Part shown: piece after piece, positions 19,487-27,107 of the stretch
How the letters are laid out: each line of letters starts with the position of its first letter
Position numbering within the stretch: position 1 is the stretch's first letter
Assembly (NCBI RefSeq): GCF_014646195.1
Contig: NZ_BMMZ01000011.1
Coordinates: forward strand, 1 to 64,000
Length of the DNA stretch: 64,000 bases
Direction: 5' to 3'
Origin: Microlunatus endophyticus
Lineage (GTDB): Bacteria > Actinomycetota > Actinomycetes > Propionibacteriales > Propionibacteriaceae
The notes under the pieces: generated by a model
What the model was told of the DNA's origin: nothing
Database searches by the model: none
The model's input: only the letters and a program-made list of their open reading frames with translations
Program-made: the position numbers and the translations under genes

Positions 19487-20191
19487 ATGGCGAACCCGAA
19501 TCCGACCGCCCTGATTGTCCGTGGTGGCTGGGATGGACACGAGCCGGTCCAGACGACCGACTCGTTCATCCCCTTCCTGGAGAAGAACAACTACCAGGTC
19601 CGTGTCGAGGACAGTACGGCTGTGTATGCCGACACCGACTATCTCGACACCGTCGACCTGATCGTCCAGGTGGTCACCATGTCGACGATCGAGAACGACG
19701 AGCTCAAGGGCCTGTGCGGGGCGGTCGCCAACGGCACCGGCCTGGCCGGCTGGCACGGCGGCATCGCCGATTCCTACCGCAACAGCGCGGACTACCTGCA
19801 ACTGATCGGCGGCCAGTTCGCCCATCACCAGGCCAAGGCCCGCCCGGAGGAGCTCAAGGGCGACGGGACGGACAACTTTGTCCGCTACACGGTGAACATC
19901 CTGCCGGAGCAGAAGGACCATCCGATCGTGGCGGGGATCGAGGACTTCGAGCTGGAGACCGAGCAGTACTGGGTACTCAGCGACGACTACAACGACGTGC
20001 TGGCCACCACGACGATCCCGGCCCGGGACTTCGACAACTGGCGCCGGCCGATCACGTGCCCGGCGATCTGGACCCGGCAGTGGGGCAACGGCAAGATCTT
20101 CGTCAGCACTCCTGGCCACCAGCTGAGCGTGGTGGACAATCCGTCCGTGCGGACGATCATCGAGCGCGGCATGCTGTGGGTGACTCGATGA
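19487..20191 (+). CDS. ThuA domain-containing protein
   Basis: This 234-residue protein is of the ThuA (trehalose utilisation) class-I glutamine-amidotransferase-like fold. Diagnostic parts are LIVRGGWDGHEP near the N-terminus, the GLAGWHGGIADSYR core near residues 84-97 and TRQWGNGKIFVSTPGH near the C-terminus. In rhizobia ThuA works beside the oxidoreductase ThuB in 3-ketodisaccharide metabolism. Here it is followed, with a 4-base overlap, by a Gfo/Idh oxidoreductase, the same pairing. GAGGAG precedes the ATG at a long spacing (13 bases). The exact reaction of this protein is not known. Confidence 0.87.
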   Translation: MANPNPTALIVRGGWDGHEPVQTTDSFIPFLEKNNYQVRVEDSTAVYADTDYLDTVDLIVQVVTMSTIENDELKGLCGAVANGTGLAGWHGGIADSYRNSADYLQLIGGQFAHHQAKARPEELKGDGTDNFVRYTVNILPEQKDHPIVAGIEDFELETEQYWVLSDDYNDVLATTTIPARDFDNWRRPITCPAIWTRQWGNGKIFVSTPGHQLSVVDNPSVRTIIERGMLWVTR

Positions 20192-21288
20192 CCGCGCCGA
20201 TCAGGATCGGAATCGTCGGGGTCGGCAAGATCAGCGGCCAGTATTTCGCCACCATCGCCCGGCTGCCGATCCTGCAGCTGACCGCTGTCGCCGACCTCAA
20301 CGCGGGTCTTGCCGCCGAGGTGGCTGCCGAGCAGGGTGTCAGGAACCTGTCGGTCGAGGAGTTGATCAACGACAGCGATGTCGACCTTGTGCTGAATCTG
20401 ACCATCCCGGCGGCGCATGCCGAGGTCGCGATGCAGGCGATCGCCGCCGGCAAGCACGTGTACGGCGAGAAGCCGCTGGCGGCCACCTTCGCCGACGGGG
20501 TCAAGATCATCGACGCTGCGCGGGCCGCCGGTGTGCGGGTCGGCTCGGCACCGGACACCGTGCTCGGCACCGGGACCCAGACTGCGCGCAAGGCGGTCGA
20601 CGACGGACTGATCGGTACGCCGATCTCGGCCGTTGCGACCATGGTCACGCCGGGACACGAGCGCTGGCATCCGAATCCGGATTTCTACTACCAGCCGGGC
20701 GGTGGTCCGCTGCTGGACATGGGGCCGTACTACATCAGCTCCTTGATCACCATGCTCGGTCCGGTGGCGAAGGTGATCGGAGCAGCGAGCCATCAGCGCG
20801 ATACCCGGACCATCGGGTCGGGTCCGCGGGCGGGAGAGACGATCCCGGTGACCGTCGACACCCATGTCACCGGTGTGCTGGTGCACGAGTCCGGTGTGCT
20901 CTCCACGCTGATCATGAGCTTCGACGCGGCCGCCACCAAGGCGTCCAATATCGAGGTGCACGGCTCGGATGCGACCTTGATCTCTCCGGATCCCAACCAG
21001 TTCGGCGGCGACGCGCTGATCCATCCGGTCGGTGGCGAGTGGTCGGTGCTGCCGGTGAGCGCCGGTTACCGGGACGCGGGCCGTGGTTACGGCATCGCCG
21101 ATCTTGCTGCCACACCGGACGGCAGCCAACAGCGTGCCAGCGGTGATCTCGGTCTGCACGTGCTCGACGTGATGCTCTCGCTGCTCCAGTCGGCCGAGCA
21201 GGGCACGGCGGTCGACGTCACCACGACGATCGAGCGCCCCGCCCCCGTACCGCTGGGGGATGCGCCGGGCGGCGTACTGCCCGGCTGA
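20188..21288 (+). CDS. Gfo/Idh/MocA family oxidoreductase (ThuB-like context)
   Basis: This 366-residue NAD(P)-dependent oxidoreductase probably acts on a sugar or glycoside. The N-terminal Rossmann fold starts with IGIVGVGKISGQY, and the nicotinamide-side EKP motif is in GKHVYGEKPLA near residue 93. The C-terminal alpha/beta domain includes PGGGPLLDMGPYYISSLI, the usual substrate-pocket segment. ATG overlaps the ThuA stop, so the two are translated together. LacI control from the upstream operators is likely. By analogy with ThuB it may oxidise the C3 hydroxyl of a glucoside; this is inferred only from context. Confidence 0.9.
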   Translation: MTAPIRIGIVGVGKISGQYFATIARLPILQLTAVADLNAGLAAEVAAEQGVRNLSVEELINDSDVDLVLNLTIPAAHAEVAMQAIAAGKHVYGEKPLAATFADGVKIIDAARAAGVRVGSAPDTVLGTGTQTARKAVDDGLIGTPISAVATMVTPGHERWHPNPDFYYQPGGGPLLDMGPYYISSLITMLGPVAKVIGAASHQRDTRTIGSGPRAGETIPVTVDTHVTGVLVHESGVLSTLIMSFDAAATKASNIEVHGSDATLISPDPNQFGGDALIHPVGGEWSVLPVSAGYRDAGRGYGIADLAATPDGSQQRASGDLGLHVLDVMLSLLQSAEQGTAVDVTTTIERPAPVPLGDAPGGVLPG

Positions 21289-21312
21289 CCTTCTGCTTGC
21301 GTCGCAGTCCGG

Positions 21313-22587
21313 TTACGGGGCCTCGAGTGCCCCGTCCGGGCGGCGTACGCCGGCGGCCCACGCATCGTGACCGGAGAGTTCGGGGACGAAGCGGGCCGCG
21401 GCCTCCTCGTCGATCTCGATACCCCAGCCCGGAGTGTCGTTGGGCCGCAGCCAGCCGTCGACGATCCGCAGGGTCCCGGGGAACACCTCGTGGGTGGCCT
21501 CGTTGTAGACGTGACCCTCCTGGATCCCGAACGCCACCGAGCTGATGTCCAGGGCGACGTTGGCCGCGGCACCGATCGGCGAGGTGTCGCCGGGCCCGTG
21601 CCAGGCTGTCCTGACGCCGCACACCTCGGCCAGGGCGGCAAGCTTGCGGGCCGCGGTCAGACCGCCGATATCGCTGATATGGCTGCGGATCAGGTCGACT
21701 CCGCCGTCGCGGATCAGCTGAATCGCCTCAGTGATCGAGGTGGTCAACTCTCCGACGGCGATCGGGGTGCTGGTTGCCGACCTGATCTCGGGCAACCGGT
21801 CCCAGTGCTCGGGAGGCAGGATGTCCTCCAGGAAGAACAGCCGGTACGGCTCCAAAGCCTGCGCCAGCCACAAGGCGTCCTTGGGGGTAAGCCGGGAATG
21901 CACGTCGTGCAACAGCTCGATGTGGTCGGGCAGCACGTCCCGGGCCCGCTCGAAGAGCTGTGGCGTCCGGCGCAGATAGTCACGTGCGCTCCAGCCGGTC
22001 GGGTAGGGGGCGTTGGGATACTCGCCCTCGACCTGCGGGGCGCCGTAGCCACCGCTGCCCGGGGTCGCCTGCTGCAACCGGATGAAGCGCCAGCCCTGCT
22101 CGACAAAGCTCTGGGCCTGTTCCAGCGTCTCCTCGACCGTTGCGCCCGCGGCATGGGTGTAGGTGTCGACCGCTGCTCTGACCTTGCCTCCGAGCAGTTC
22201 GTAGACCGGCAGCCCGGCCCGCTTGCCGGCGATGTCCCACAGCGCCTGGTCGATGCCGGAGATCGCGTTGTTGATCACCGGTCCGTTGCGCCAATATCCG
22301 GCATAGCCGCAGAGCCGGACGAGATCACCGATGTCGCCGGGGTAGCGACCGATCAGCAGCCGGGCGAGATGATCATCGACCATCGTCCGGACCGCTTTCC
22401 ACCGCTGGGTGAAGGTCGCGCAGCCCAGGCCGTACAGGCCGTCGACGTCGGTGTCGAGCCGGACCACGACGAGCGGGATTCCCTCCGGCGCGGTGACGAT
22501 CGTGCGGACACCGGTGATCTTGATGTTTTCCCTGGCGGGCCAGGGATCGGCAAAGGTGGGGATGTTCTCGGCGGCTTCGATGGCCAT
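21313..22587 (-). CDS. Enolase-superfamily dehydratase, mannonate dehydratase/RspA-like
   Basis: This 424-residue TIM-barrel enzyme is of the enolase superfamily. Metal ligands are Asp228 (in LLHDVHSRLTP), Glu254 (FLEDILPPE) and Glu280 (AVGEL). His230 fits the ManD-type acid/base, and AWHGPGDTSPIG provides the late His. These motifs match the D-mannonate/D-gluconate dehydratase (ManD/RspA) group. ATG at 22587 is chosen because family sequence begins shortly after it. It converges with the Gfo/Idh gene (24-base gap) and lies downstream of hspR on the same strand, after 70 bases. A sugar-acid dehydratase role fits the neighbouring glycoside oxidation genes. Confidence 0.87.
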   Translation of the reverse strand: MAIEAAENIPTFADPWPARENIKITGVRTIVTAPEGIPLVVVRLDTDVDGLYGLGCATFTQRWKAVRTMVDDHLARLLIGRYPGDIGDLVRLCGYAGYWRNGPVINNAISGIDQALWDIAGKRAGLPVYELLGGKVRAAVDTYTHAAGATVEETLEQAQSFVEQGWRFIRLQQATPGSGGYGAPQVEGEYPNAPYPTGWSARDYLRRTPQLFERARDVLPDHIELLHDVHSRLTPKDALWLAQALEPYRLFFLEDILPPEHWDRLPEIRSATSTPIAVGELTTSITEAIQLIRDGGVDLIRSHISDIGGLTAARKLAALAEVCGVRTAWHGPGDTSPIGAAANVALDISSVAFGIQEGHVYNEATHEVFPGTLRIVDGWLRPNDTPGWGIEIDEEAAARFVPELSGHDAWAAGVRRPDGALEAP

Positions 22588-22657
22588 CGGTGTGCCAGCT
22601 CCTTCGTTGGTTCGGCAGGCTCGATCGAGATGGTAGCGAACCAAGATCACCGCCGGC

Positions 22658-22951
22658 TCAGCGGTTGACGTCTGCGAGCCGGGCCCGCAGTTGCGCGTTC
22701 TCCGCTTCCAGTTCGAGGACCCGACCGATGCCGGCCAGGTTGATGCCGTCGCCGAGCAACTCGACGATCCGCTCCACTCGCTCGATGTCGGCGTCGCTGT
22801 AGCGCCGGGTGCCGCCCGGTGTCCGGGCCGGCTCGACCAGTCCGATCTGCTCGTAGAGTCGCAGGCTCTGGACACCACTACCGGTCAGTTCGGCGGCAAC
22901 CGAGATCGCGTACACCGGGTGTGCTGAGGGGCCGGCGGGGGTCTGGGGCAT
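22658..22951 (-). CDS. hspR: MerR family regulator, HspR-type heat-shock repressor
   Basis: This 97-residue DNA-binding protein has PVYAISVAAELTGSGVQSLRLYEQIGLVEPARTPGG followed by RRYSDADIERVERI and NLAGIGRVLELE, the HspR pattern. The long coiled-coil helix at the C-terminus is short. ATG at 22951 is chosen because AGGAG lies 7 bases upstream; GTG at 22957 is too close to it. The gene is divergent from hsp20, and the shared 159-base gap contains a strong promoter and two perfect palindromes. In many actinobacteria HspR sits in the dnaK operon; here it is linked to hsp20, as in a dedicated small-heat-shock regulon. Confidence 0.85.
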   Translation of the reverse strand: MPQTPAGPSAHPVYAISVAAELTGSGVQSLRLYEQIGLVEPARTPGGTRRYSDADIERVERIVELLGDGINLAGIGRVLELEAENAQLRARLADVNR

Positions 22952-22999
22952 GAGCACTCCTGGGAGCAGGACGACAACCGAAAAACTTCATTGCAGGAC

Positions 23000-23028
23000 T
23001 TGACCTTACATGCGGTCTGAGCTATATA
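23000..23028 (+). promoter_or_regulatory. Promoter of hsp20
   Basis: TTGACC (23000-23005), a 17-base spacer and TATATA (23023-23028) form a near-consensus housekeeping promoter, unusually good for this GC-rich genome. Transcription would start near 23035, inside the first palindrome. Confidence 0.7.
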
Positions 23029-23032
23029 AAAC

Positions 23033-23069
23033 CTATGTCAGACGACATAGATAACTGTCGCTGGCGACA
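23033..23069. promoter_or_regulatory. Two adjacent palindromes at the hsp20 start of transcription
   Basis: CTATGTC-AGAC-GACATAG (23033-23050) and TGTCGC-TG-GCGACA (23056-23069) are perfect inverted repeats just downstream of the hsp20 -10 box. Both share a TGTC/GACA core. They are likely repressor sites or an RNA structure in the leader. They do not match the published HspR element (CTTGAGT-N7-ACTCAAG). Confidence 0.6.
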
Positions 23070-23110
23070 ATCGATCCTTGCCCATCACCTGTTCTGAAGG
23101 AGTGATCAAG

Positions 23111-23563
23111 ATGCTGGTCCGCACCGATCCGTTCCGTGAGCTCGATCGCCTGACCGAGCAGTTGTTCGGCACCGCTGCGCGTCCTGCCCGGATGCCGATG
23201 GACGCCTGGCGTGAAGGGGATACCTTCATCGCCGAATTCGACCTGCCGGGCATCGATCCGGATACCGTGGACATCGATATCGAGCGCAATGTGCTCTCGG
23301 TCCGTGCCGATCGTCCGGCTCGGGAGGGCGTCAACGAGTTGATCGCCGCCGAGCGGCCGAGGGGTGTCTTCCGCCGGCAGCTCATCCTCGGCGACAACCT
23401 CGACGCCGAGCACGTCCAGGCCAGCTACGTGGACGGCGTTCTGAGGGTCACCCTGCCGATCGCGGAGAAGGCCAAGCCGCGCAAGATCGCGGTCACCCGC
23501 GGTGAACGCGACGGCGATCTGAAGGGTGACGTCGAGGGTCAGGTCAAGGAGATCAGCGCCTGA
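23111..23563 (+). CDS. Hsp20/alpha-crystallin family small heat-shock protein
   Basis: This ATP-independent chaperone of 150 residues holds unfolding proteins. Opening LVRTDPFRELDRLTEQLFG is followed by the alpha-crystallin domain (FIAEFDLPGIDPDTVDIDIERNVLSVRA, then FRRQLILGDNLDAEHVQASYVDGVLRVTLP) at residues 35-135. The C-terminal tail lacks a clear IxI oligomerisation motif; KIAV is the nearest. ATG at 23111 is preceded by GAAGGAG. It has its own strong promoter and a perfect hairpin terminator, and is probably controlled by the divergent hspR. Confidence 0.93.
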   Translation: MLVRTDPFRELDRLTEQLFGTAARPARMPMDAWREGDTFIAEFDLPGIDPDTVDIDIERNVLSVRADRPAREGVNELIAAERPRGVFRRQLILGDNLDAEHVQASYVDGVLRVTLPIAEKAKPRKIAVTRGERDGDLKGDVEGQVKEISA

Positions 23564-23574
23564 CCCTGCCGTGC

Positions 23575-23622
23575 TTGCCGGGGCCCGTGCTGTGAACGCG
23601 CTGACGGCACGGGCCCCGGCAA
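23575..23622 (+). terminator. Perfect 16-bp hairpin after hsp20
   Basis: TTGCCGGGGCCCGTGC (23575-23590) is repeated inverted without mismatch at 23607-23622, with a 16-base loop. The stem begins 11 bases after the hsp20 stop. No T-run follows, which is common for actinobacterial terminators. Confidence 0.75.
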
Positions 23623-23658
23623 CACGGTGGACAGACGACACGGTGGACAGACGACACG
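23622..23658. repeat. 16-bp tandem repeat, 2.3 copies
   Basis: ACACGGTGGACAGACG occurs at 23622-23637 and 23638-23653, followed by ACACG. It begins at the foot of the hsp20 terminator and lies 53 bases before the next start codon. Confidence 0.8.
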
Positions 23659-23679
23659 TTTGGTCACTGAACCCGAGAC

Positions 23680-23687
23680 AAACGTTT
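23680..23687. promoter_or_regulatory. AAACGTTT palindrome upstream of the FUSC gene
   Basis: A perfect 8-bp palindrome (within GACAAACGTTTCG), 24 bases before the start codon at 23711; a related ACACGTTTGG lies at 23654-23663. This is a possible operator with no further support. Confidence 0.3.
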
Positions 23688-23710
23688 CGCCGGACGGGCA
23701 TTCTGGACCC

Positions 23711-25075
23711 GTGATCGGCAGTCGATTCCTCCAGATCGCCTGGCCGGGGCACCCCGATCGGTGGCGGGAGGTCTCCGGCCGGCTGGTGCCGTTTGCCGTG
23801 ATGCTGCTGCGGCTGAGTCTTGCCGCGGTGGTTTCCTACTTACTCACCCGGGCGCTGTCGTCCGGCGGGCCGGTCGACCTGACCGGGTCGCTGACCGCAC
23901 TGCTGGTGCTGCAGGCATCGACGCTTTCGACGCTGCGGATGGGCCTGGTGCGGGTGGGTGCTGTGCTGTGTGGCGTCCTGGTCGCGGTCCTGCTCTCGAA
24001 CTGGATCGGCCTGACCTGGTGGAGTCTTGGCGCCGCGATCATCGCGGCGATCGTCGTCGCCCGGCTGTTCCGGCTCCGCGAGCAGATGTTGGAGGCGCCG
24101 ATCAGCGCGATGCTCATCCTCGGTGTCGCCCACCACGATGTGGCCGGCTATGTCCGGGTGCTCAATACGCTGATCGGCGCCGGGGTCGGGATCGCCTTCG
24201 GCCTGGTCTTTCCGACCGCCTTGGCCGCAGCCTCGGTGGTGCGTTCGGTGCGGAGGGTGGCCGACGCGGCGGCGACACCGCTGGAGTCGGCGGCTCGCAC
24301 CCTGGAGGAGAAGCCGCCGACCCGTCAGCAGGCCAAGGGTTGGCTCGACCAGGCCCGCGCCGCCGCCGGCGAGGTGGCGGCGGTTGCCGCCTCCGTGTCC
24401 AACCTGCGCGAGCGCCGGCGGTGGAATCCCCGGGCACTGGGCACCAGCGATGTCGTACCGGTCCTGGATTCGGGCCTGGACACCTTCGATCGCTGCCTGC
24501 TCGCGATACGGGCGTTCTTCACCGCGATGATCACCGAACTGCCCGATCCGCCGGGAGAGGAAGACGCGCGGGAACAGGAGCCGGAAGACCCGTACGGCGA
24601 GGACGTCCGCAACATCTTCGCGGTGGTACTCACCCAGACCGCCGGCTGCCTGCGATCCTTCGGGGACCTGGTGGTGGCCGAGGCGGAGGGCCATGAGGAG
24701 GACGCCGAGCGATCGCTGGTCGACGGCATGGAGTACGCCGGCGAGACGCGCGCGATGCTGGCGGAGTTGATGTTGGTCGATCCTCCGCCCGGGCATCGGA
24801 TGCTGCGCGGTTCCCTCGTCGTTGCCCTGGAGCAGGTGCTCGCCGCCCTGCGCCTGGAGAACCGCCGGCGGGCGCGCGAGGCGCGGCAGGTCGCGCGGCT
24901 TCCCGTCGTGGTGGAGAGCGTGCTGCTGCACCCCGAGCGGCCATATCCCCGCGGGATCGACATGGTGCTGGACCGCAGCCGTACGGCCCGGTCGGTCCGC
25001 GATCGTGCCCGGGCGGTGACCGCCCGCCGCCAGCGACGCGACGACGACGGCGACGGTGGCCAGTCGGCCGGCTGA
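23711..25075 (+). CDS. FUSC / aromatic acid exporter family membrane protein
   Basis: This 454-residue protein has five to six membrane helices in residues 25-170 (for example AVMLLRLSLAAVVSYLL, GLVRVGAVLCGVLVAVLL and VLNTLIGAGVGIAFGLVF), followed by a long charged cytoplasmic helical region. This is the layout of the fusaric-acid/aromatic-acid exporter family. The C-terminal 60 residues are rich in Arg and end in a basic-acidic tail. GTG at 23711 follows a weak ribosome site. The gene appears to be alone, between the hsp20 terminator and a hairpin at 25141. The substrate is unknown. Confidence 0.8.
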   Translation: MIGSRFLQIAWPGHPDRWREVSGRLVPFAVMLLRLSLAAVVSYLLTRALSSGGPVDLTGSLTALLVLQASTLSTLRMGLVRVGAVLCGVLVAVLLSNWIGLTWWSLGAAIIAAIVVARLFRLREQMLEAPISAMLILGVAHHDVAGYVRVLNTLIGAGVGIAFGLVFPTALAAASVVRSVRRVADAAATPLESAARTLEEKPPTRQQAKGWLDQARAAAGEVAAVAASVSNLRERRRWNPRALGTSDVVPVLDSGLDTFDRCLLAIRAFFTAMITELPDPPGEEDAREQEPEDPYGEDVRNIFAVVLTQTAGCLRSFGDLVVAEAEGHEEDAERSLVDGMEYAGETRAMLAELMLVDPPPGHRMLRGSLVVALEQVLAALRLENRRRAREARQVARLPVVVESVLLHPERPYPRGIDMVLDRSRTARSVRDRARAVTARRQRRDDDGDGGQSAG

Positions 25076-25140
25076 GAATCGCTGGCGGACGCGAAGTCCA
25101 CCTGCTGGACATCACCGGGAGGATGAACTGCGGCTGTTAG

Positions 25141-25164
25141 CCTATTTCCATGGAGGGAAATAGG
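25141..25164 (+). other. Perfect 9-bp hairpin with U-run: terminator or leader element
   Basis: CCTATTTCC and GGAAATAGG form a 9-bp stem around the 6-base loop ATGGAG, followed by GGTTTTG. It could end the upstream membrane-protein transcript. It also encloses the ATG of the next small reading frame, so it could equally control its translation. Confidence 0.6.
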
Positions 25165-25347
25165 GGTTTTGTGTTGGCCGTCGAGCCGACCTCGTCGTCA
25201 CCCGCAGGAGCGGAGAGGTGCTACCGCACCCGGCAACAGGCAACGACCTTTCTGGTCGACCGGCAGCAGGCTTCCGGTGACGAGGTCTTCGCCCAGGTCG
25301 CGGCGACTGCTCCGATCCTCGAACTCCTCGTCCGGCCGACCGCCTGA
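25150..25347 (+). CDS. Small hypothetical protein before an ABC importer
   Basis: This possible 65-residue protein (MEGNRGFVLAVEPT start, ending ILELLVRPTA) is followed 33 bases later by the importer permease. The composition is protein-like, with a helical AATAPILELLV end and no membrane segment. ATG at 25150 lies in the loop of a hairpin and has no ribosome site. GTG at 25171, in frame after AGGGG, is a better start and would give 58 residues. I do not recognise a family. It may be a leader peptide or small subunit of the transport operon, or not a gene. Confidence 0.4.
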   Translation: MEGNRGFVLAVEPTSSSPAGAERCYRTRQQATTFLVDRQQASGDEVFAQVAATAPILELLVRPTA

Positions 25348-25380
25348 TGATCACCCGATCGACAGCGAGCAGGAGTGATC

Positions 25381-26274
25381 ATGACGATCAGTCAGAGTGA
25401 TGTGCGCCAGGACGCCGGGCGGCCGCGGCTCCCCGGTGTCGCAGCGGGTCCGGACGGCGCCGGCCCGTCCGCGGGTCCGGGCTCGGGTCCGTTCGACCGT
25501 GACCGTCGGCTGCGATGGGTGTTGGGCGCGATCGTCCCGCCGGTGCTGCTGGTGGTCATCATGTTGCTGGCCTGGCAGTTGATGGCCGCGAGGATGGCGA
25601 CGCCACTGGTACCGCGGCTCGGAGAGATCGCCGGGCAGTTCGGCGGACTGTTGCACACCAGCGGGCTGTGGACGCAGGTCGGACTGACCCTGGAACGGGT
25701 CGGCATCGGCTTCGTGATCGGCTTTCTGATCTCGGTCGTGGTAGGGATCGCCATGGGGCGGAGCACCCTGTTGCGGCGATTCCTGGAGCCGCTGATGTTG
25801 TTGCTGCTGGTTATTCCCGGGCTGGTCAAGGCGCTGTTGTGCGTCATCTGGTTCGGGGTCAGCCTGATCAACCCGGTGCTCTGCGTGGTGCTCGCCGTCG
25901 CACCGGTGTTGATCATGAACATCGTGCAGGGCGTGCGTTCGGTCGATGACCAACTCGTCGAGATGGCCGACGTCTACCGGCTGCCGGGTCGGGTCCGGCT
26001 CTTCAAGCTCTGGCTCCCGGTACTGGCGCCTTACCTGTTCGCGGCGGCACGGCTGGGCATCTCGAGGGCCTGGCAGGTGATCGTGCTGGTGGAGATCTTC
26101 GGCCTGGCCAGTGGGATCGGCTATCAGCTCAATCTCGACTTCTCCAACAACAACGTGGCCGGGGTGCTCGCCTGGACGATCACCTTCGCGTTGATCATGA
26201 CGATCGTCGAGTACGGCGTGTTCCAGACACTCGAGCGGCTGTCCGGCCGCTGGCGGAAGGAGGCCGGAGCATGA
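25381..26274 (+). CDS. ABC transporter permease, SsuC/TauC type
   Basis: This integral membrane subunit of 297 residues belongs to a nitrate/sulfonate/taurine-type importer. About six helices are visible (VPPVLLVVIMLLAW, VGIGFVIGFLISVVVGIAMG, PLMLLLLVIPGLVKALLCV and others), with the permease EAA-like loop around EMADVYRLPGRVRLFKLWLPVLAPYL. An unstructured Gly/Pro-rich stretch of 40 residues precedes the first helix. AGGAG lies 5 bases before ATG 25381. The stop overlaps the ATPase start by 4 bases. Confidence 0.9.
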   Translation: MTISQSDVRQDAGRPRLPGVAAGPDGAGPSAGPGSGPFDRDRRLRWVLGAIVPPVLLVVIMLLAWQLMAARMATPLVPRLGEIAGQFGGLLHTSGLWTQVGLTLERVGIGFVIGFLISVVVGIAMGRSTLLRRFLEPLMLLLLVIPGLVKALLCVIWFGVSLINPVLCVVLAVAPVLIMNIVQGVRSVDDQLVEMADVYRLPGRVRLFKLWLPVLAPYLFAAARLGISRAWQVIVLVEIFGLASGIGYQLNLDFSNNNVAGVLAWTITFALIMTIVEYGVFQTLERLSGRWRKEAGA

Positions 26275-26999
26275 GTGCTGCGCTCGAGATCCGCGGTATG
26301 TCCAAGACGTTCGTCCATCGCCAGACCGGCCGGCGTGAGCAGATCTTCGACGGCCTCGACCTGACCGTCGAGCACGGCGAACTGGTCGCCGTCGTCGGCG
26401 CCTCCGGTACCGGCAAGACGACCTTGCTGCATCTGATCGCCGGACTGGAATCCCCGGACAGTGGGACCATCGAGCTCGGCGGCCCGGATCGTACGCCGCG
26501 GCTCGGCATGGTCTTCCAGCAGCCGCGGCTCTTCGACTGGCTGCCTGCGTTGCAGAATGTCGAGTTGGCCACCGATGCGGCCGGGATCGGCAGACCGGCG
26601 GCCCGGGATGCGCTGGAGGCCGTCGGGCTGGCCAAGTACGCCCGCAGTTATCCGTCGGTGCTGTCGGGCGGACAGCGGCAGCGGGTGGGACTTGCGCGCG
26701 CCTTTGCGATCGATCCGGACGTGATGCTCTTCGACGAGCCGTTCAGCGCGCTGGATGAACTGACAGCGCGACGGCTGCGGTTGCTGGCACAGGACCTGTG
26801 GCTGGAACGTCCCCGGGTCGGACTGCTGGTCACGCACAACCCGTTGGAAGCAACCTTCCTTGCCGACCGGATCATCGTGCTCTCGGGTAGTCCGGCGCGG
26901 ATCGTCGCCGAACATCGGATCGATGCGCCACGGCCCCGCCAGCCGGAGGATGACGACCTTTTCGCGTTGCACAGAACGATCGTCGGGCAGTTGGTGTAG
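26271..26999 (+). CDS. ABC transporter ATP-binding protein, SsuB/TauB type
   Basis: This 242-residue ATPase belongs to the importer. Walker A is GASGTGKTT (residues 43-51), the Q-loop VFQQPRLFDWLPA, the signature LSGGQRQR and Walker B VMLFDEPFSALDE, followed by the H-loop THN. The short Q-loop VFQ.PRL.DW is characteristic of the sulfonate/nitrate/taurine class. ATG overlaps the permease stop. A 108-base gap containing two CAAGATCA motifs separates it from the binding-protein gene. Confidence 0.92.
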   Translation: MSAALEIRGMSKTFVHRQTGRREQIFDGLDLTVEHGELVAVVGASGTGKTTLLHLIAGLESPDSGTIELGGPDRTPRLGMVFQQPRLFDWLPALQNVELATDAAGIGRPAARDALEAVGLAKYARSYPSVLSGGQRQRVGLARAFAIDPDVMLFDEPFSALDELTARRLRLLAQDLWLERPRVGLLVTHNPLEATFLADRIIVLSGSPARIVAEHRIDAPRPRQPEDDDLFALHRTIVGQLV

Positions 27000-27107
27000 T
27001 CGCAGGCCGGCGACCCGAACAGCAATCCGATCACGGCGCACACGATCACGCATCACGACCAAGATCACGACAATCAGCAAGATCAAGAAAGTCATGGAGG
27101 TAGCCAG

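Noticed and set aside
22611..22628. Third copy of the CTTCGACAGGCTCA dispersed repeat
   Set aside because: TTCGGCAGGCTCGATCGA differs at several positions from the other two copies and could be chance.
22958..23032. HspR (HAIR) element CTTGAGT-N7-ACTCAAG before hsp20
   Set aside because: CTTGACC and GGTCTGAG are present but do not form the inverted repeat of the consensus.
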